Both the position numbers and the translations under genes were made by a program. This document shows positions 51,739-60,595 of a stretch of DNA of 64,000 nt, piece by piece; within the stretch, counting starts at the first letter, position 1, and each line of letters begins with the position of its first letter. Below the pieces are notes generated by a model that saw only the letters and a list, made by a program, of their open reading frames with translations, made no database searches and was not told the DNA's origin. Source of the DNA: Methanocella sp. (GTDB lineage: Archaea > Halobacteriota > Methanocellia > Methanocellales > Methanocellaceae). The DNA lies in assembly GCF_035506375.1 (NCBI RefSeq), contig NZ_DATJPM010000039.1:36245-100244 (forward strand). The letters are read 5' to 3'.

Positions 51739-52350
51739 ATGCGTGTGGCCAAGGACCCCGTAGTGAGGCGAAATGAGCTCATCGATACGGCCGAGGAACT
51801 TTTCAGGGAAAACGGCTGCGAGGAAACGTCGGTGAGCGACATCGTGAAGAAGGTCGGCGTCGCCCAGGGAACCTTCTATTATTATTTCAAGTCCAAGGAC
51901 GACATCCTGGACGCCGTGCTCGACCACTACCTGAAAGACCACCTCGAGCCTGCCGTCAAGGGCATCATGGCCGACGGCTCGCTGGACACGATGCAGAAGA
52001 TCGATCGGATCATTAAAGAGTCGCTGAGCTTCCAGATGGGAGAGAGGAAGGTCATGGAGTTCCTGCACACAGACAAGAACATGGCATCCCGCCAGAAGTA
52101 CATGCTGAAGGTCCGGGATATGTTCGTGCCGATCATCACCGACGTCCTGGAGGAGGGCATCGCATCGGGCATGTTCACGGTGCCGTACCCCCGGGAGACT
52201 GCAGAGCTACTTCTGGTCATGTTCACGTACATGCACGAATCGGCGGAGAGGTCAGCGAACGGGGACTATGGCAGGAAGGTCAAAGCCGCCGAGGACATCG
52301 TGGTAAAGGTATTAGGGCTAAAGGAAAAAGGCATAGAGCTTAACATCTGA
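51739..52350 (+). CDS. TetR family transcriptional regulator
   Basis: 203 aa. The N-terminal helix-turn-helix is canonical (SVSDIVKKVGVAQGTFYYYF followed by KSKDDIL). The C-terminal ligand-binding domain is helical and Met-rich. It lies 11 nt before the MMPL/RND exporter gene and below a palindromic site, so it probably represses its own operon until a ligand of the pump is sensed. Confidence 0.92.
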   Translation: MRVAKDPVVRRNELIDTAEELFRENGCEETSVSDIVKKVGVAQGTFYYYFKSKDDILDAVLDHYLKDHLEPAVKGIMADGSLDTMQKIDRIIKESLSFQMGERKVMEFLHTDKNMASRQKYMLKVRDMFVPIITDVLEEGIASGMFTVPYPRETAELLLVMFTYMHESAERSANGDYGRKVKAAEDIVVKVLGLKEKGIELNI

Positions 52351-52361
52351 GAGGCATCATC

Positions 52362-55300
52362 ATGGTTTCCATCTTCAAGACGTTCGGCGAGATCATCACG
52401 AAGCACCCGTGGGCGTTCGTCGCCTTATGGATCGTGGCGCTCGTCGTATCTCTTCCTCTACTGGGCGTGTTCACGTCAAACCTGAAATACGATACGACCG
52501 GGTTCATCCCGAAGGACCTGGGCGCCATCGCGGCCCAGGACAAATACGACGAGCAGTTCCCGGGCAACTCTTCGAATCATATCCTGGTGGTCATTCAGTC
52601 GGACAACAAGACCACCGCCATGCACTTCATGGACGACCTGGACGCCGCCGTCCTTGCCGACGCGAACGTCACCAACGTCACCGGCACGTCGTCCATCTAC
52701 AACATCCAGCGGGACGCGGTCGTCAACATGACGCCCGACCTGTTCCATTCATTGTACGACGCCATGGACAACACCAGCGACGGGAACAAGAAACTATACA
52801 ACGCCACGGACGAAGTCCGCAACAGCAGTAACGGACTGTACTGGCTGTGGGATAACGTCACTAAGACCAACGACCAGTTCTACAAGGCCCGCAAGCAGAT
52901 CGTCGACTCCAGCGCCCGGTTGTACTCCGCCCGGGACCAGATCGTCGCGGCCCACGATGGCCTGTACCAGATCAAAGGCGCCGCGGACATGATCCTCGGA
53001 GTCCCGATGAGCTTTGTGCAGGCCTATAATGGGACAGACTCGTCGCTCGATGACGCAAACCGCAGCCTGGTCGCGTATCAGGCGGTAAAAAGTTCTCTAT
53101 CCGGCCCGGCCTCTAACTACCTCGATGCATTTTATCACGCCTGGACCACCGGCTCAGGAGAGCCGATGACGCGAGCGCAGAACTCCATACGCTCAACTGA
53201 TGTGTCCGGCTTCATCGGCGCCATGCCCGAAAGTCAGAGGCCGATGATGCTGAATATAGTGAATAATTTTCCACTCTCGAACTATCCCGGCGGCGAGAGG
53301 GACTTTTGCGTGAACACCGTGGCCGGCATGCAGGGCATCACCGACTCGTCCCTGAAGCAGCAGCTCTATGCCGCCTATGACCTGGGGGCGTCGCCGTCCT
53401 CCACGGCCATAGATAACCTGGTGATCAGCATGGCGGCGAGTCAGGGGGGCGTTGATAAAGGCTCCATCGAGGATATCTATTACCTGGGCAGGAACCCGTC
53501 AGATGGCACCATCGGCAACTACGTGGTGAACAAGGCGGTCGAAAGCCTGAGGGACTCGGCCGACGGCAGGAACATGAGCGCGTCGGACCTGCAGAACGCG
53601 ACCGACATGCTTCACGACGCCTGGAACCTCGGGCCCTCGGCTACAGAGCAGAACTTCGACAACTACGTCCTGAGCAAGGCCGAGAAGGGCCTGAACTCCA
53701 CTGAAAGGCAGACGGTGGAGGAGATCTGGGGCTGGGGCAGAAATCCGAATGATTCCGTTATCAGCTCATACGTGCTCAGGGAAGCCGGCAAGGACCTGAA
53801 CGCCTCGGAGAACCGGACGCTGGCCGAAATATACGCCCTCGGCCGGAACGCGAGCAACGACACCATAAAGAATTACGTCATCGGCAAGGCCCTGGACGAG
53901 CTGAACCTCACGTCTAACACCACCTACTTCATGGCCCTCCTGAGCCTGGACAGGAACCTGACCGATGACCAGCTCAAGGACTTCGCCCGGAGCTGGGAAG
54001 CGTCCCATGGCTATGATGACCCGAAGATACTGCCGGACTCGGTGGTCAGCGGCCTGGCCGCCGGTAAGGTCACGCTGTACATCGTCACCACCAGCGACCT
54101 CGAGTCGTCCACGGGCGCCAGCGACTCCGTCAAGGCCATCCAGGACCACGTGGCCGGCCTCGCCAAAGACGAGCGCTATTCGGGCGTCAGGGCCTACGTC
54201 ACCGGCTCCACGGCGATATCCATGGACACCAAGGCGTCCGCCATGGACGATGTCAACAACATCGACAAGGTGACCATCGTGCTCGTCCTGATAATCCTGG
54301 CCATCTACTTCCGCTCGTTCCTCACGCCGTTCATCCCGCTGCTCATCACCGGCATCGGGGTCGTCGTGGCGTTCGGCTTCATGGGCATCGTGACCACCCA
54401 GATCGATGTGTTCTACCTGGTCATGACCTTCATGGTGGTGATCATGCTGGGGGCGGGCACGGACTACTGCGTGTTCATCCTCTCCCGCTACGCGGAGGAG
54501 CGCTCGAAGGGCGCGGAAATAAAGGCCTCGGTCATCTCGTCCATGGAAAATGCCGGCAAGAGCATCGCCTCCAGCGGCACGACGGCCATGATCGGCTTCA
54601 GCTCGCTCATGCTCATCGACAACGGCATATTCCGGTCCATTGGCATCGGCACCGCGAGCGCCGTGCTCTTCTGCATGCTCGTGGCGCTGACGCTGGTGCC
54701 CGCCGTCCTGACGATCGCCGGAGACCGGCTCTTCTGGCCCAAGAAGCTTTACATGTCCGGCCCGGGCAAGCTCGGCAAGGCCTGGCGGGCGATCACCCAT
54801 AAAGTGCTCAAGCACTCAAAGGTAATATTCGCCATCGCGCTCCTGATCACCGTGCCCGCGCTCTATATCTACTCGAACCTCCAGCTGGGCAACGACTTCG
54901 TCTCAATGATGCCGGACTCCTACGCCAGCAAGATGGGCTACGACCTCATGAACAGCGAGTTCGGCAGCGGAGCACTCGAAAAGGGCATGGTCGTCGCCAC
55001 GCTTCCGGAGAACCTGGCGGGGCCGGACGGGAACTACTCGGCCGCCGCCCTGGGCCGGGTGGAAGCCCTGTCCTCCATGCTCGCGGCCACGCCAGGCGTC
55101 GATAAGGTGTACTCCATGACCCGCCCCGAGGGGGTGACCATCGAGTACGACAACCTGTCGGCCTACAAAGGCGCCGAAAAGGAGTACTACCAGAACTACA
55201 TGGACAACAGCACCGGCATCGACGGGCGCACCACGGTCATCTACGTGGCGTTCAACGGCTCGCCGTTCTCAGACCAGGCCCAGAGGTCCACCGACGCCAT

Positions 55301-55970
55301 GAAGCAGGAGCTAAAGGCGTACGAAGCCGAAAACCCCGGGACCGCGCTCCTGCTGGGCGGTAGCTCGGTGGGCTCCTACGAGTACCAGAAGATGTGCACC
55401 GACAAGTACATCCTGGTCATACCGGTCGTGCTCATCGGCATATTCCTGGTGCTCCTCGTCCTGCTCCGGTCCGTCTTCACGCCCGCCCGGCTGATCATGA
55501 CCCTGCTGATGAGCATGTTCTGGACGCTGGCCGTGTTCATCCTGGTGTTCCAGTTCTGGCTCCATGCCTCGGTCTACTGGATGCTGCCCATTATCCTTTT
55601 CTGCGTGCTCATGGGCCTGGGCGTCGATTACGACATCTTCCTGGTGACGCGCATACGGGAGGAGGTCTACAAGGGCTTCAGCGAGGAGGCGGCCATCGAG
55701 AACGCCATCGAGTCCTCCGGCACCATCATCACCCTGTGCGGCCTCGTGATGGCGTCCGCCTTCGGGTCCATGATGTTGTCGAGCACCATCATGCTGAAGG
55801 AGTTCGGCTTCGTTTTGTGTATGGCGATCCTCCTGGACGCGACGCTGATGCGCCTGGTGATAGTGCCGTCAATCATGGTCCTGCTTAAAAAGTATAACTG
55901 GTGGATGCCGTTCGTCAAGGACGATGAGGCAAAGCTGGCCGCCGTACCGGAAATCCAGAAGCCCAAATAA
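52362..55970 (+). CDS. RND superfamily (MMPL/HAE3-type) transporter with repeat-containing extracellular domain
   Basis: 1202 aa. The two-fold RND layout is present: a membrane helix at about 20-40, a very long first extracellular domain, five to six helices (about 635-820), a second extracellular domain, then helices from about 1010 to 1180. Charged residues inside helices (GAGTDYCVFILSRYAEE and GLGVDYDIFLVTRIREE) are the proton-relay GxxxDY motifs. Residues about 331-549 contain six related 35-40-aa repeats with the core EIYxLGRNxSxxTIxxYV. Likely exports lipids or amphiphiles. Co-transcribed with the TetR gene. Confidence 0.9.
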   Translation: MVSIFKTFGEIITKHPWAFVALWIVALVVSLPLLGVFTSNLKYDTTGFIPKDLGAIAAQDKYDEQFPGNSSNHILVVIQSDNKTTAMHFMDDLDAAVLADANVTNVTGTSSIYNIQRDAVVNMTPDLFHSLYDAMDNTSDGNKKLYNATDEVRNSSNGLYWLWDNVTKTNDQFYKARKQIVDSSARLYSARDQIVAAHDGLYQIKGAADMILGVPMSFVQAYNGTDSSLDDANRSLVAYQAVKSSLSGPASNYLDAFYHAWTTGSGEPMTRAQNSIRSTDVSGFIGAMPESQRPMMLNIVNNFPLSNYPGGERDFCVNTVAGMQGITDSSLKQQLYAAYDLGASPSSTAIDNLVISMAASQGGVDKGSIEDIYYLGRNPSDGTIGNYVVNKAVESLRDSADGRNMSASDLQNATDMLHDAWNLGPSATEQNFDNYVLSKAEKGLNSTERQTVEEIWGWGRNPNDSVISSYVLREAGKDLNASENRTLAEIYALGRNASNDTIKNYVIGKALDELNLTSNTTYFMALLSLDRNLTDDQLKDFARSWEASHGYDDPKILPDSVVSGLAAGKVTLYIVTTSDLESSTGASDSVKAIQDHVAGLAKDERYSGVRAYVTGSTAISMDTKASAMDDVNNIDKVTIVLVLIILAIYFRSFLTPFIPLLITGIGVVVAFGFMGIVTTQIDVFYLVMTFMVVIMLGAGTDYCVFILSRYAEERSKGAEIKASVISSMENAGKSIASSGTTAMIGFSSLMLIDNGIFRSIGIGTASAVLFCMLVALTLVPAVLTIAGDRLFWPKKLYMSGPGKLGKAWRAITHKVLKHSKVIFAIALLITVPALYIYSNLQLGNDFVSMMPDSYASKMGYDLMNSEFGSGALEKGMVVATLPENLAGPDGNYSAAALGRVEALSSMLAATPGVDKVYSMTRPEGVTIEYDNLSAYKGAEKEYYQNYMDNSTGIDGRTTVIYVAFNGSPFSDQAQRSTDAMKQELKAYEAENPGTALLLGGSSVGSYEYQKMCTDKYILVIPVVLIGIFLVLLVLLRSVFTPARLIMTLLMSMFWTLAVFILVFQFWLHASVYWMLPIILFCVLMGLGVDYDIFLVTRIREEVYKGFSEEAAIENAIESSGTIITLCGLVMASAFGSMMLSSTIMLKEFGFVLCMAILLDATLMRLVIVPSIMVLLKKYNWWMPFVKDDEAKLAAVPEIQKPK

Positions 55971-56052
55971 AAGCGCCGGAGCCTTTATGGCTCCACTTTT
56001 CCCTTTTTTTACCATCGTTTTCGCCGGCCATGCGGAAAGTATAAATAAATAA

Positions 56053-56078
56053 TTTGATGTATGTTTTTATACATCAAA
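56053..56078 (+). promoter_or_regulatory. trp operon promoter with overlapping inverted repeat
   Basis: TTTGATGTAT (56053-56062) and ATACATCAAA (56069-56078) form a perfect 10-bp inverted repeat with a 6-nt spacer. The TATA box TTTTTATA (56064-56071) lies within it. TGTA/TACA half-sites recall the TRP boxes bound by TrpY in Methanothermobacter. A repressor bound here would block TBP directly. Confidence 0.7.
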
Positions 56079-56095
56079 GTATAAAGTTGTACGTG

Positions 56096-56854
56096 GTGAA
56101 CCGGTTGAACTTTACTGACATACTCCAGGCCCGCAAGCGCGACTACGTGCCATACGAGGGCGACGCAGGCCCCGACAGGCGGCCATTAAGCCTCGTGGAA
56201 TTTATTGCGGCGGCAAAACAGGACGGAAGGCCCCCTGTCATTGCCGAGGTCAAGCCGGCCTCGCCCACCGCGGGCCGGCTGAGACGGGTAGCCGACGTAT
56301 CGTCCCTGGCGCTCTCCTTTAAAAATAACGGCGCCTGCGGCATATCGGTGCTCACCGAGCCCCGGTTCTTCGGGGGCTCGACCGCCAGCCTGAAAGAGGC
56401 CAGTTGCGGCCTGCCGGTGCTCCGGAAGGACTTCCTCTTTCATCCCGCCCAGATAAAAGAATCGTTCGCCCTCGGCGCCGACAGCCTACTTTTGATCGCC
56501 TCCTTCTTTTCCCCCGACTGCCTTTCCGACATGATCTCCGAAGCCCGGTCCTACGGGATGGAGCCCCTGGTGGAAGTGCACGGCGAGGACGACATCCAGC
56601 GCGCCGGGTCCGCCGGGGCCACGCTGTACGCGGTGAACAACCGGGACAAGGACACGCTCGAGGTCGACCTCCGCAGGACGGCCCGCCTGGCGCCGCTCAT
56701 CGACGGCACCGTAGTCAGCGCGTCCGGCATCGGGACGCGGGAGCAGCTCATGGAGGCGCTCGAATACTGCGACGCCGCCCTCGTCGGGAGCGCCCTGATG
56801 CGGTCGAAGGACCCCGGAAAAGCCCTGAGCTTGCTCGTTTACGGGGTGCCGTAG
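56096..56854 (+). CDS. trpC: indole-3-glycerol-phosphate synthase
   Basis: 252 aa from GTG 56096 (GTG 56093 equally possible). This is about 25 nt downstream of the TATA box, so probably leaderless. TIM-barrel signatures: VIAEVKPASPTAG (catalytic Lys), ISVLTEPRFFGGS, LPVLRKDFLFHPAQI and VSASGIGTREQL. It closes the ring of carboxyphenylaminodeoxyribulose phosphate. It opens a seven-gene operon in the order C-E-G-D-F-B-A. The trpE ATG follows its stop directly. Confidence 0.95.
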   Translation: MNRLNFTDILQARKRDYVPYEGDAGPDRRPLSLVEFIAAAKQDGRPPVIAEVKPASPTAGRLRRVADVSSLALSFKNNGACGISVLTEPRFFGGSTASLKEASCGLPVLRKDFLFHPAQIKESFALGADSLLLIASFFSPDCLSDMISEARSYGMEPLVEVHGEDDIQRAGSAGATLYAVNNRDKDTLEVDLRRTARLAPLIDGTVVSASGIGTREQLMEALEYCDAALVGSALMRSKDPGKALSLLVYGVP

Positions 56855-58339
56855 ATGCTCGAATACGACTATAGCCGGCCCCTGCTGAGCCCGGCATCGA
56901 TACGGGAACGCCTCCGGAGGCCGGCGTGTGTCACGCCGATCATCGAAGTGGCCAGGCCGTCAGCCACGCCTCTGGACGCGTACCTGCGCCTCAAGGGCCA
57001 TGGAGACCGCGCCTTCCTGTTCGAGTCGGCAGACCTCGGAGAAAAGTCCGCCAGGTTCTCGTTCGTCGGTGCCGGCGGCGAACTCATAACCGTCAAGGAC
57101 GGCTCCATCCTCCTCAACGGTAAAAAAATACCCTACAAAAAGGGCCCCGTCGCATTCCTCAAGGACGTGCTGGCCGGCTTCCGGCCCGCGGGCCCCGTCT
57201 TCGTGAACGAGAAGGCGCCCCTGCCCGTCTTCTACGGGGGGCTCGCCGGGTATATCTCCTACGATTTCATCCGGTACTTCGACAGCGTGGGCTGCTCGGC
57301 GTGCGACGACCTTGGCTGCCCCGACGCGGAGCTGGCCTTCGTGAGGGACCTGGCCGTGTACGATCACGGCTTAAAAAAGCTGCTCCTGATATCGAACGAC
57401 TTCTCCGGCGACATCGAAGGGGCAAAGGCCCGCATAGCCGCCATGAAGAGGTCACTGGCCGGCGGCGAGACGGCCCGGCCGCCCTCGTCGGAGGCCGTGA
57501 AGCTGGAGCTTACATACTCCATGCCACGGGAGCGATATATGGAGATGGTGAAGCGGGCGAAGGAGTACATCCTGGACGGGGACGCCTTCCAGATCGTGCT
57601 CTCGCTCCGGGCGGAGGCCGAGGCGGACTTCGACCCGGTGGCGCTGTACCAGGCCCTCAAGGAGATCAACCCGTCGCCGTACATGTATTTCCTCGAGTGC
57701 GGGGGCACGGGCATCGTGGGCTCCAGCCCCGAGATCCTCGTCAAGGTCGAGGACAGGAAAGTCACCGTCCGCCCCATCGCCGGCACACGGAAGCGCGGCC
57801 GGACCCGGGAGGAGGACCTGCTCATGGAGCAGGAGATGAAGTCAGACCCCAAGGAGCTGGCCGAGCACGTGATGCTCGTCGACCTGGGGAGGAACGACGT
57901 GGGCAAGGTGGCAAAGTTCGGCAGCGTCAGGGTCAATGACTACATGTCCGTGGAGAAGTACTCCCACGTCCAGCATATCGTGTCCAACGTGGTGGGCGAC
58001 CTGCGCGACGACATGGACGCCGTGGACGTGCTCGTGGCTACTTTCCCGGCCGGCACGGTGTCGGGCGCCCCGAAAACGCGGGCCATGCAGATCATCGAGG
58101 AGCTCGAGGGGCGCCGGAGGGGACTTTACGCGGGCTGCGTGGGCTACTTCTGCTTTAACTCGAACTCCGACCTGGCCATCGCCATCCGGACCATTCTTTT
58201 GAAGAACGGGAAGGCGTACGTCCAGGCCGGCGCCGGCATCGTCATGGACTCCGTGCCCGAGAAGGAGCACCTGGAATCGATGAATAAGGGGGCGGCCATG
58301 CTCGGCGCCCTGGGAAGATCGCTTAAAGGAGGCGAATAG
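56855..58339 (+). CDS. trpE: anthranilate synthase component I
   Basis: 494 aa. The chorismate-binding domain has SPEILVKVEDRKVTVRPIAGT, DLGRNDVGKVAKFG and SGAPKTRAM. An N-terminal FLFESADLGEKSARFSF holds the ES element of the tryptophan feedback site known from bacterial TrpE, so allosteric inhibition is likely retained. It forms anthranilate from chorismate with the TrpG glutaminase. The gap to trpG is one base. Confidence 0.97.
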   Translation: MLEYDYSRPLLSPASIRERLRRPACVTPIIEVARPSATPLDAYLRLKGHGDRAFLFESADLGEKSARFSFVGAGGELITVKDGSILLNGKKIPYKKGPVAFLKDVLAGFRPAGPVFVNEKAPLPVFYGGLAGYISYDFIRYFDSVGCSACDDLGCPDAELAFVRDLAVYDHGLKKLLLISNDFSGDIEGAKARIAAMKRSLAGGETARPPSSEAVKLELTYSMPRERYMEMVKRAKEYILDGDAFQIVLSLRAEAEADFDPVALYQALKEINPSPYMYFLECGGTGIVGSSPEILVKVEDRKVTVRPIAGTRKRGRTREEDLLMEQEMKSDPKELAEHVMLVDLGRNDVGKVAKFGSVRVNDYMSVEKYSHVQHIVSNVVGDLRDDMDAVDVLVATFPAGTVSGAPKTRAMQIIEELEGRRRGLYAGCVGYFCFNSNSDLAIAIRTILLKNGKAYVQAGAGIVMDSVPEKEHLESMNKGAAMLGALGRSLKGGE

Positions 58340-58340
58340 C

Positions 58341-58910
58341 GTGAAAGTGCTGATCATCGACAATATCGACTCGTTCGTGTATAACCTGTACCAGTACGTC
58401 GGCGAACTCGGGGCCGACCCCGAGGTAGTCCCGAACACCATCACCGTCGACGAGGTGCTCGAAAAGGCGCCAGACCGCATCATCCTGAGCCCCGGGCCGG
58501 GCAAGCCCGAGGACTCCGGGAGCTGCGTCCAGATAATAAAAGAGCTCGGGCCCCGGATACCCATCATGGGAGTGTGCCTGGGCCACCAGGCCATCGGCAT
58601 CGCCTTCGGGGGCGTCGTGTCCCGGGCCTGCGCTCCATTACACGGCAAGTCGAGCTGCATCCGGCACGACGGCCGGGGCATCTACGCCGGCATACGGGAC
58701 ACCATCACGGCCGCCCGGTACCACTCTCTCGCCGTGAAAAAAGAGGGGCTTCCCGAGTGCCTGGTGGTCACGGCGAAGAGCGACGACGGGGAGATCATGG
58801 GCATACGGCACCGGGAGTACCCCATCGAGGGCGTCCAGTTCCACCCGGAATCGATCCTCACGGACTACGGCAAGGTGCTGCTGAAGAACTTTTTATACCG
58901 GGGTGTCTGA
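58341..58910 (+). CDS. trpG: anthranilate synthase component II (glutamine amidotransferase)
   Basis: 189 aa, GTG start preceded by AGGAGG. The class I glutaminase triad is visible: GVCLGHQAIG (Cys) and FHPESI (His, Glu), with the oxyanion strand LSPGPGKPEDSG. It supplies ammonia to TrpE and may be shared with para-aminobenzoate synthesis. trpD begins immediately after its stop. Confidence 0.97.
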   Translation: MKVLIIDNIDSFVYNLYQYVGELGADPEVVPNTITVDEVLEKAPDRIILSPGPGKPEDSGSCVQIIKELGPRIPIMGVCLGHQAIGIAFGGVVSRACAPLHGKSSCIRHDGRGIYAGIRDTITAARYHSLAVKKEGLPECLVVTAKSDDGEIMGIRHREYPIEGVQFHPESILTDYGKVLLKNFLYRGV

Positions 58911-59954
58911 ATGCAGCTGATCGCCCATGACATGGGCTTTTTCATCCAGAAGCTCGTGGACCGCAAAGACCTGTCCCGGGAGGAGGCCGCCGACGCCATG
59001 CGCCACATCATGTCCGGCCGGGCCACCCCTTCCCAGATCGGCGGGTTCCTGACGGCGCTGCGCATGAAGGGCGCCTCCGTGGAGGAGGTGACCGCCTTCG
59101 CCATGGGGATGCGAGAGTTCGCCCTAAACATAACGCCCGACGTGGGCCGGCCGCTCGTGGACATGTGCGGCACCGGAGGAGACGCCATCAAGACTTTTAA
59201 CATAAGCACCGCGGCCTCCTTCGTCGTGGCGGCGGCCGGCATACCCGTCGCCAAGCACGGGAACCGGTCGGTCACGTCGAAGTCGGGCAGCGCAGACGTG
59301 CTCGAGGCCCTCGGCGCCCGCATAGAGCTGGCCCCGGCCGCCGTGAAGCGGATGATCGAGGACATCGGCTTCGGCTTCATGTACGCCCCGGCCTTCCACG
59401 GGGCCATGCGCCACGCGCTCGGCCCCAGGAAAGAGCTCGGCATCCGCACGGTGTTCAACCTGCTGGGGCCGCTGACGAACCCGGCCTCGGCGCGGGCCCA
59501 GGTCATGGGCGTCTACGACCGGGGCCTGGTCGTGCCCATCGCCCGGGTACTGAGCAATTTAGGCGTCGAGAGGGCGCTGGTCGTCCACGGCGCCGGGGGC
59601 CTCGACGAGGCCTCCACGTTCGGGCCGACATACGCCTGTGAATTAAGGGACGGCACGGTCCGCCCGTACACCCTGACGCCCGAAAGCCTGGGCATCAAAA
59701 AGGCGAGCGTAGAAGACCTGGGGGGAGGGGGCGCGAAGGCGAACGCCGCCACGACGCTCGACATCCTCCGGGGCGCCCGCGGGCCGAAGCTCGACATCGT
59801 GCTTCTCAACGCGGCGTGCGGCATCTACGTGGGAGGCGGCGCGCCGACGCTGCCGGAAGCCCTGGACGTCGCGGCGGAAAAGGTCATCTCCGGCGCGGCC
59901 TACGATAAGCTGATGGAATATATTGAATATTCGTGCTCGGAGGCCGGCACGTGA
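58911..59954 (+). CDS. trpD: anthranilate phosphoribosyltransferase
   Basis: 347 aa. MCGTGGDAIKTFNISTAAS binds PRPP, KHGNRSVTSKSGSADVLEALG is the anthranilate/PRPP loop, and FGFMYAPAFHGAMRH is the downstream signature. It joins anthranilate with PRPP. The end overlaps trpF by four bases (GTGA). Confidence 0.97.
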   Translation: MQLIAHDMGFFIQKLVDRKDLSREEAADAMRHIMSGRATPSQIGGFLTALRMKGASVEEVTAFAMGMREFALNITPDVGRPLVDMCGTGGDAIKTFNISTAASFVVAAAGIPVAKHGNRSVTSKSGSADVLEALGARIELAPAAVKRMIEDIGFGFMYAPAFHGAMRHALGPRKELGIRTVFNLLGPLTNPASARAQVMGVYDRGLVVPIARVLSNLGVERALVVHGAGGLDEASTFGPTYACELRDGTVRPYTLTPESLGIKKASVEDLGGGGAKANAATTLDILRGARGPKLDIVLLNAACGIYVGGGAPTLPEALDVAAEKVISGAAYDKLMEYIEYSCSEAGT

Positions 59955-60595
59955 AAGTAAAGATCTGCGGCGTCTGCACGCCGGAGGACGCCATGAAGTG
60001 CGCCGAGGCGGGCGCGGACGCCGTGGGGATGCTCCTGGCCCGGTCGCCGCGGCGCATTACAGTCGAGCAGGCCCGGGCGATCGCGAAGACGCTGCCCCCG
60101 GCCGTGAGGCCGGTCATCGTGATGATGCCATCCACCGTGGGCGAGGCAGTGGATGCGGCGCACGCCATCCGCCCCGGGGCCATACAGCTCCAGGGCGACG
60201 AGCCGCCCGAAATGGTATCTGAAATAAAGAAGGCGCTGCCGGGGACGTGCATCGTCAAGGCGGTCCACGTGGGCGAGGGCCGGGAGATGGAGAAGGCCCT
60301 GGAATACGAGAAGGTGGCCGATGCCATCCTGCTGGACACCGCGTCCCCGAACCGCGGGGGCAGCGGGGCGATCCACGACTGGGCTATCTCTAAGAGGATC
60401 GTCGCTGCCGTGAAAAAGCCCGTGATACTCGCCGGGGGGCTGAACCCCAAAAACGTGGCCTCCGCCGTCCGGGAGGTCCGGCCATACGCCGTGGACGTGG
60501 CCAGCGGCGTCGAGGGCGAGGGCCGGGCCAAGGACATCCGGCTCGTCACCGCATTTATCGAGAACGCGAAGGAGGCCTCCGATGGCCATCAGTAG
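59951..60595 (+). CDS. trpF: phosphoribosylanthranilate isomerase
   Basis: 214 aa from GTG 59951. KVKICGVCTPEDAM is the N-terminal signature with the catalytic Cys. IQLQGDEPPE, LLDTASPNRGGSG (catalytic Asp) and LAGGLNPKNV with VDVASGVEG follow. It performs the Amadori rearrangement before TrpC. The start overlaps the trpD stop, and the last 14 nt overlap trpB. Confidence 0.95.
   Translation: MKVKICGVCTPEDAMKCAEAGADAVGMLLARSPRRITVEQARAIAKTLPPAVRPVIVMMPSTVGEAVDAAHAIRPGAIQLQGDEPPEMVSEIKKALPGTCIVKAVHVGEGREMEKALEYEKVADAILLDTASPNRGGSGAIHDWAISKRIVAAVKKPVILAGGLNPKNVASAVREVRPYAVDVASGVEGEGRAKDIRLVTAFIENAKEASDGHQ

Noticed and set aside
53766..54815. Long leftward open frame of about 349 codons opposite the RND transporter gene
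   Set aside because: It is a high-GC shadow: the composition is His/Asp/Arg/Gly-rich as expected from antisense of the pump's coding strand, and the plus-strand gene is well supported.
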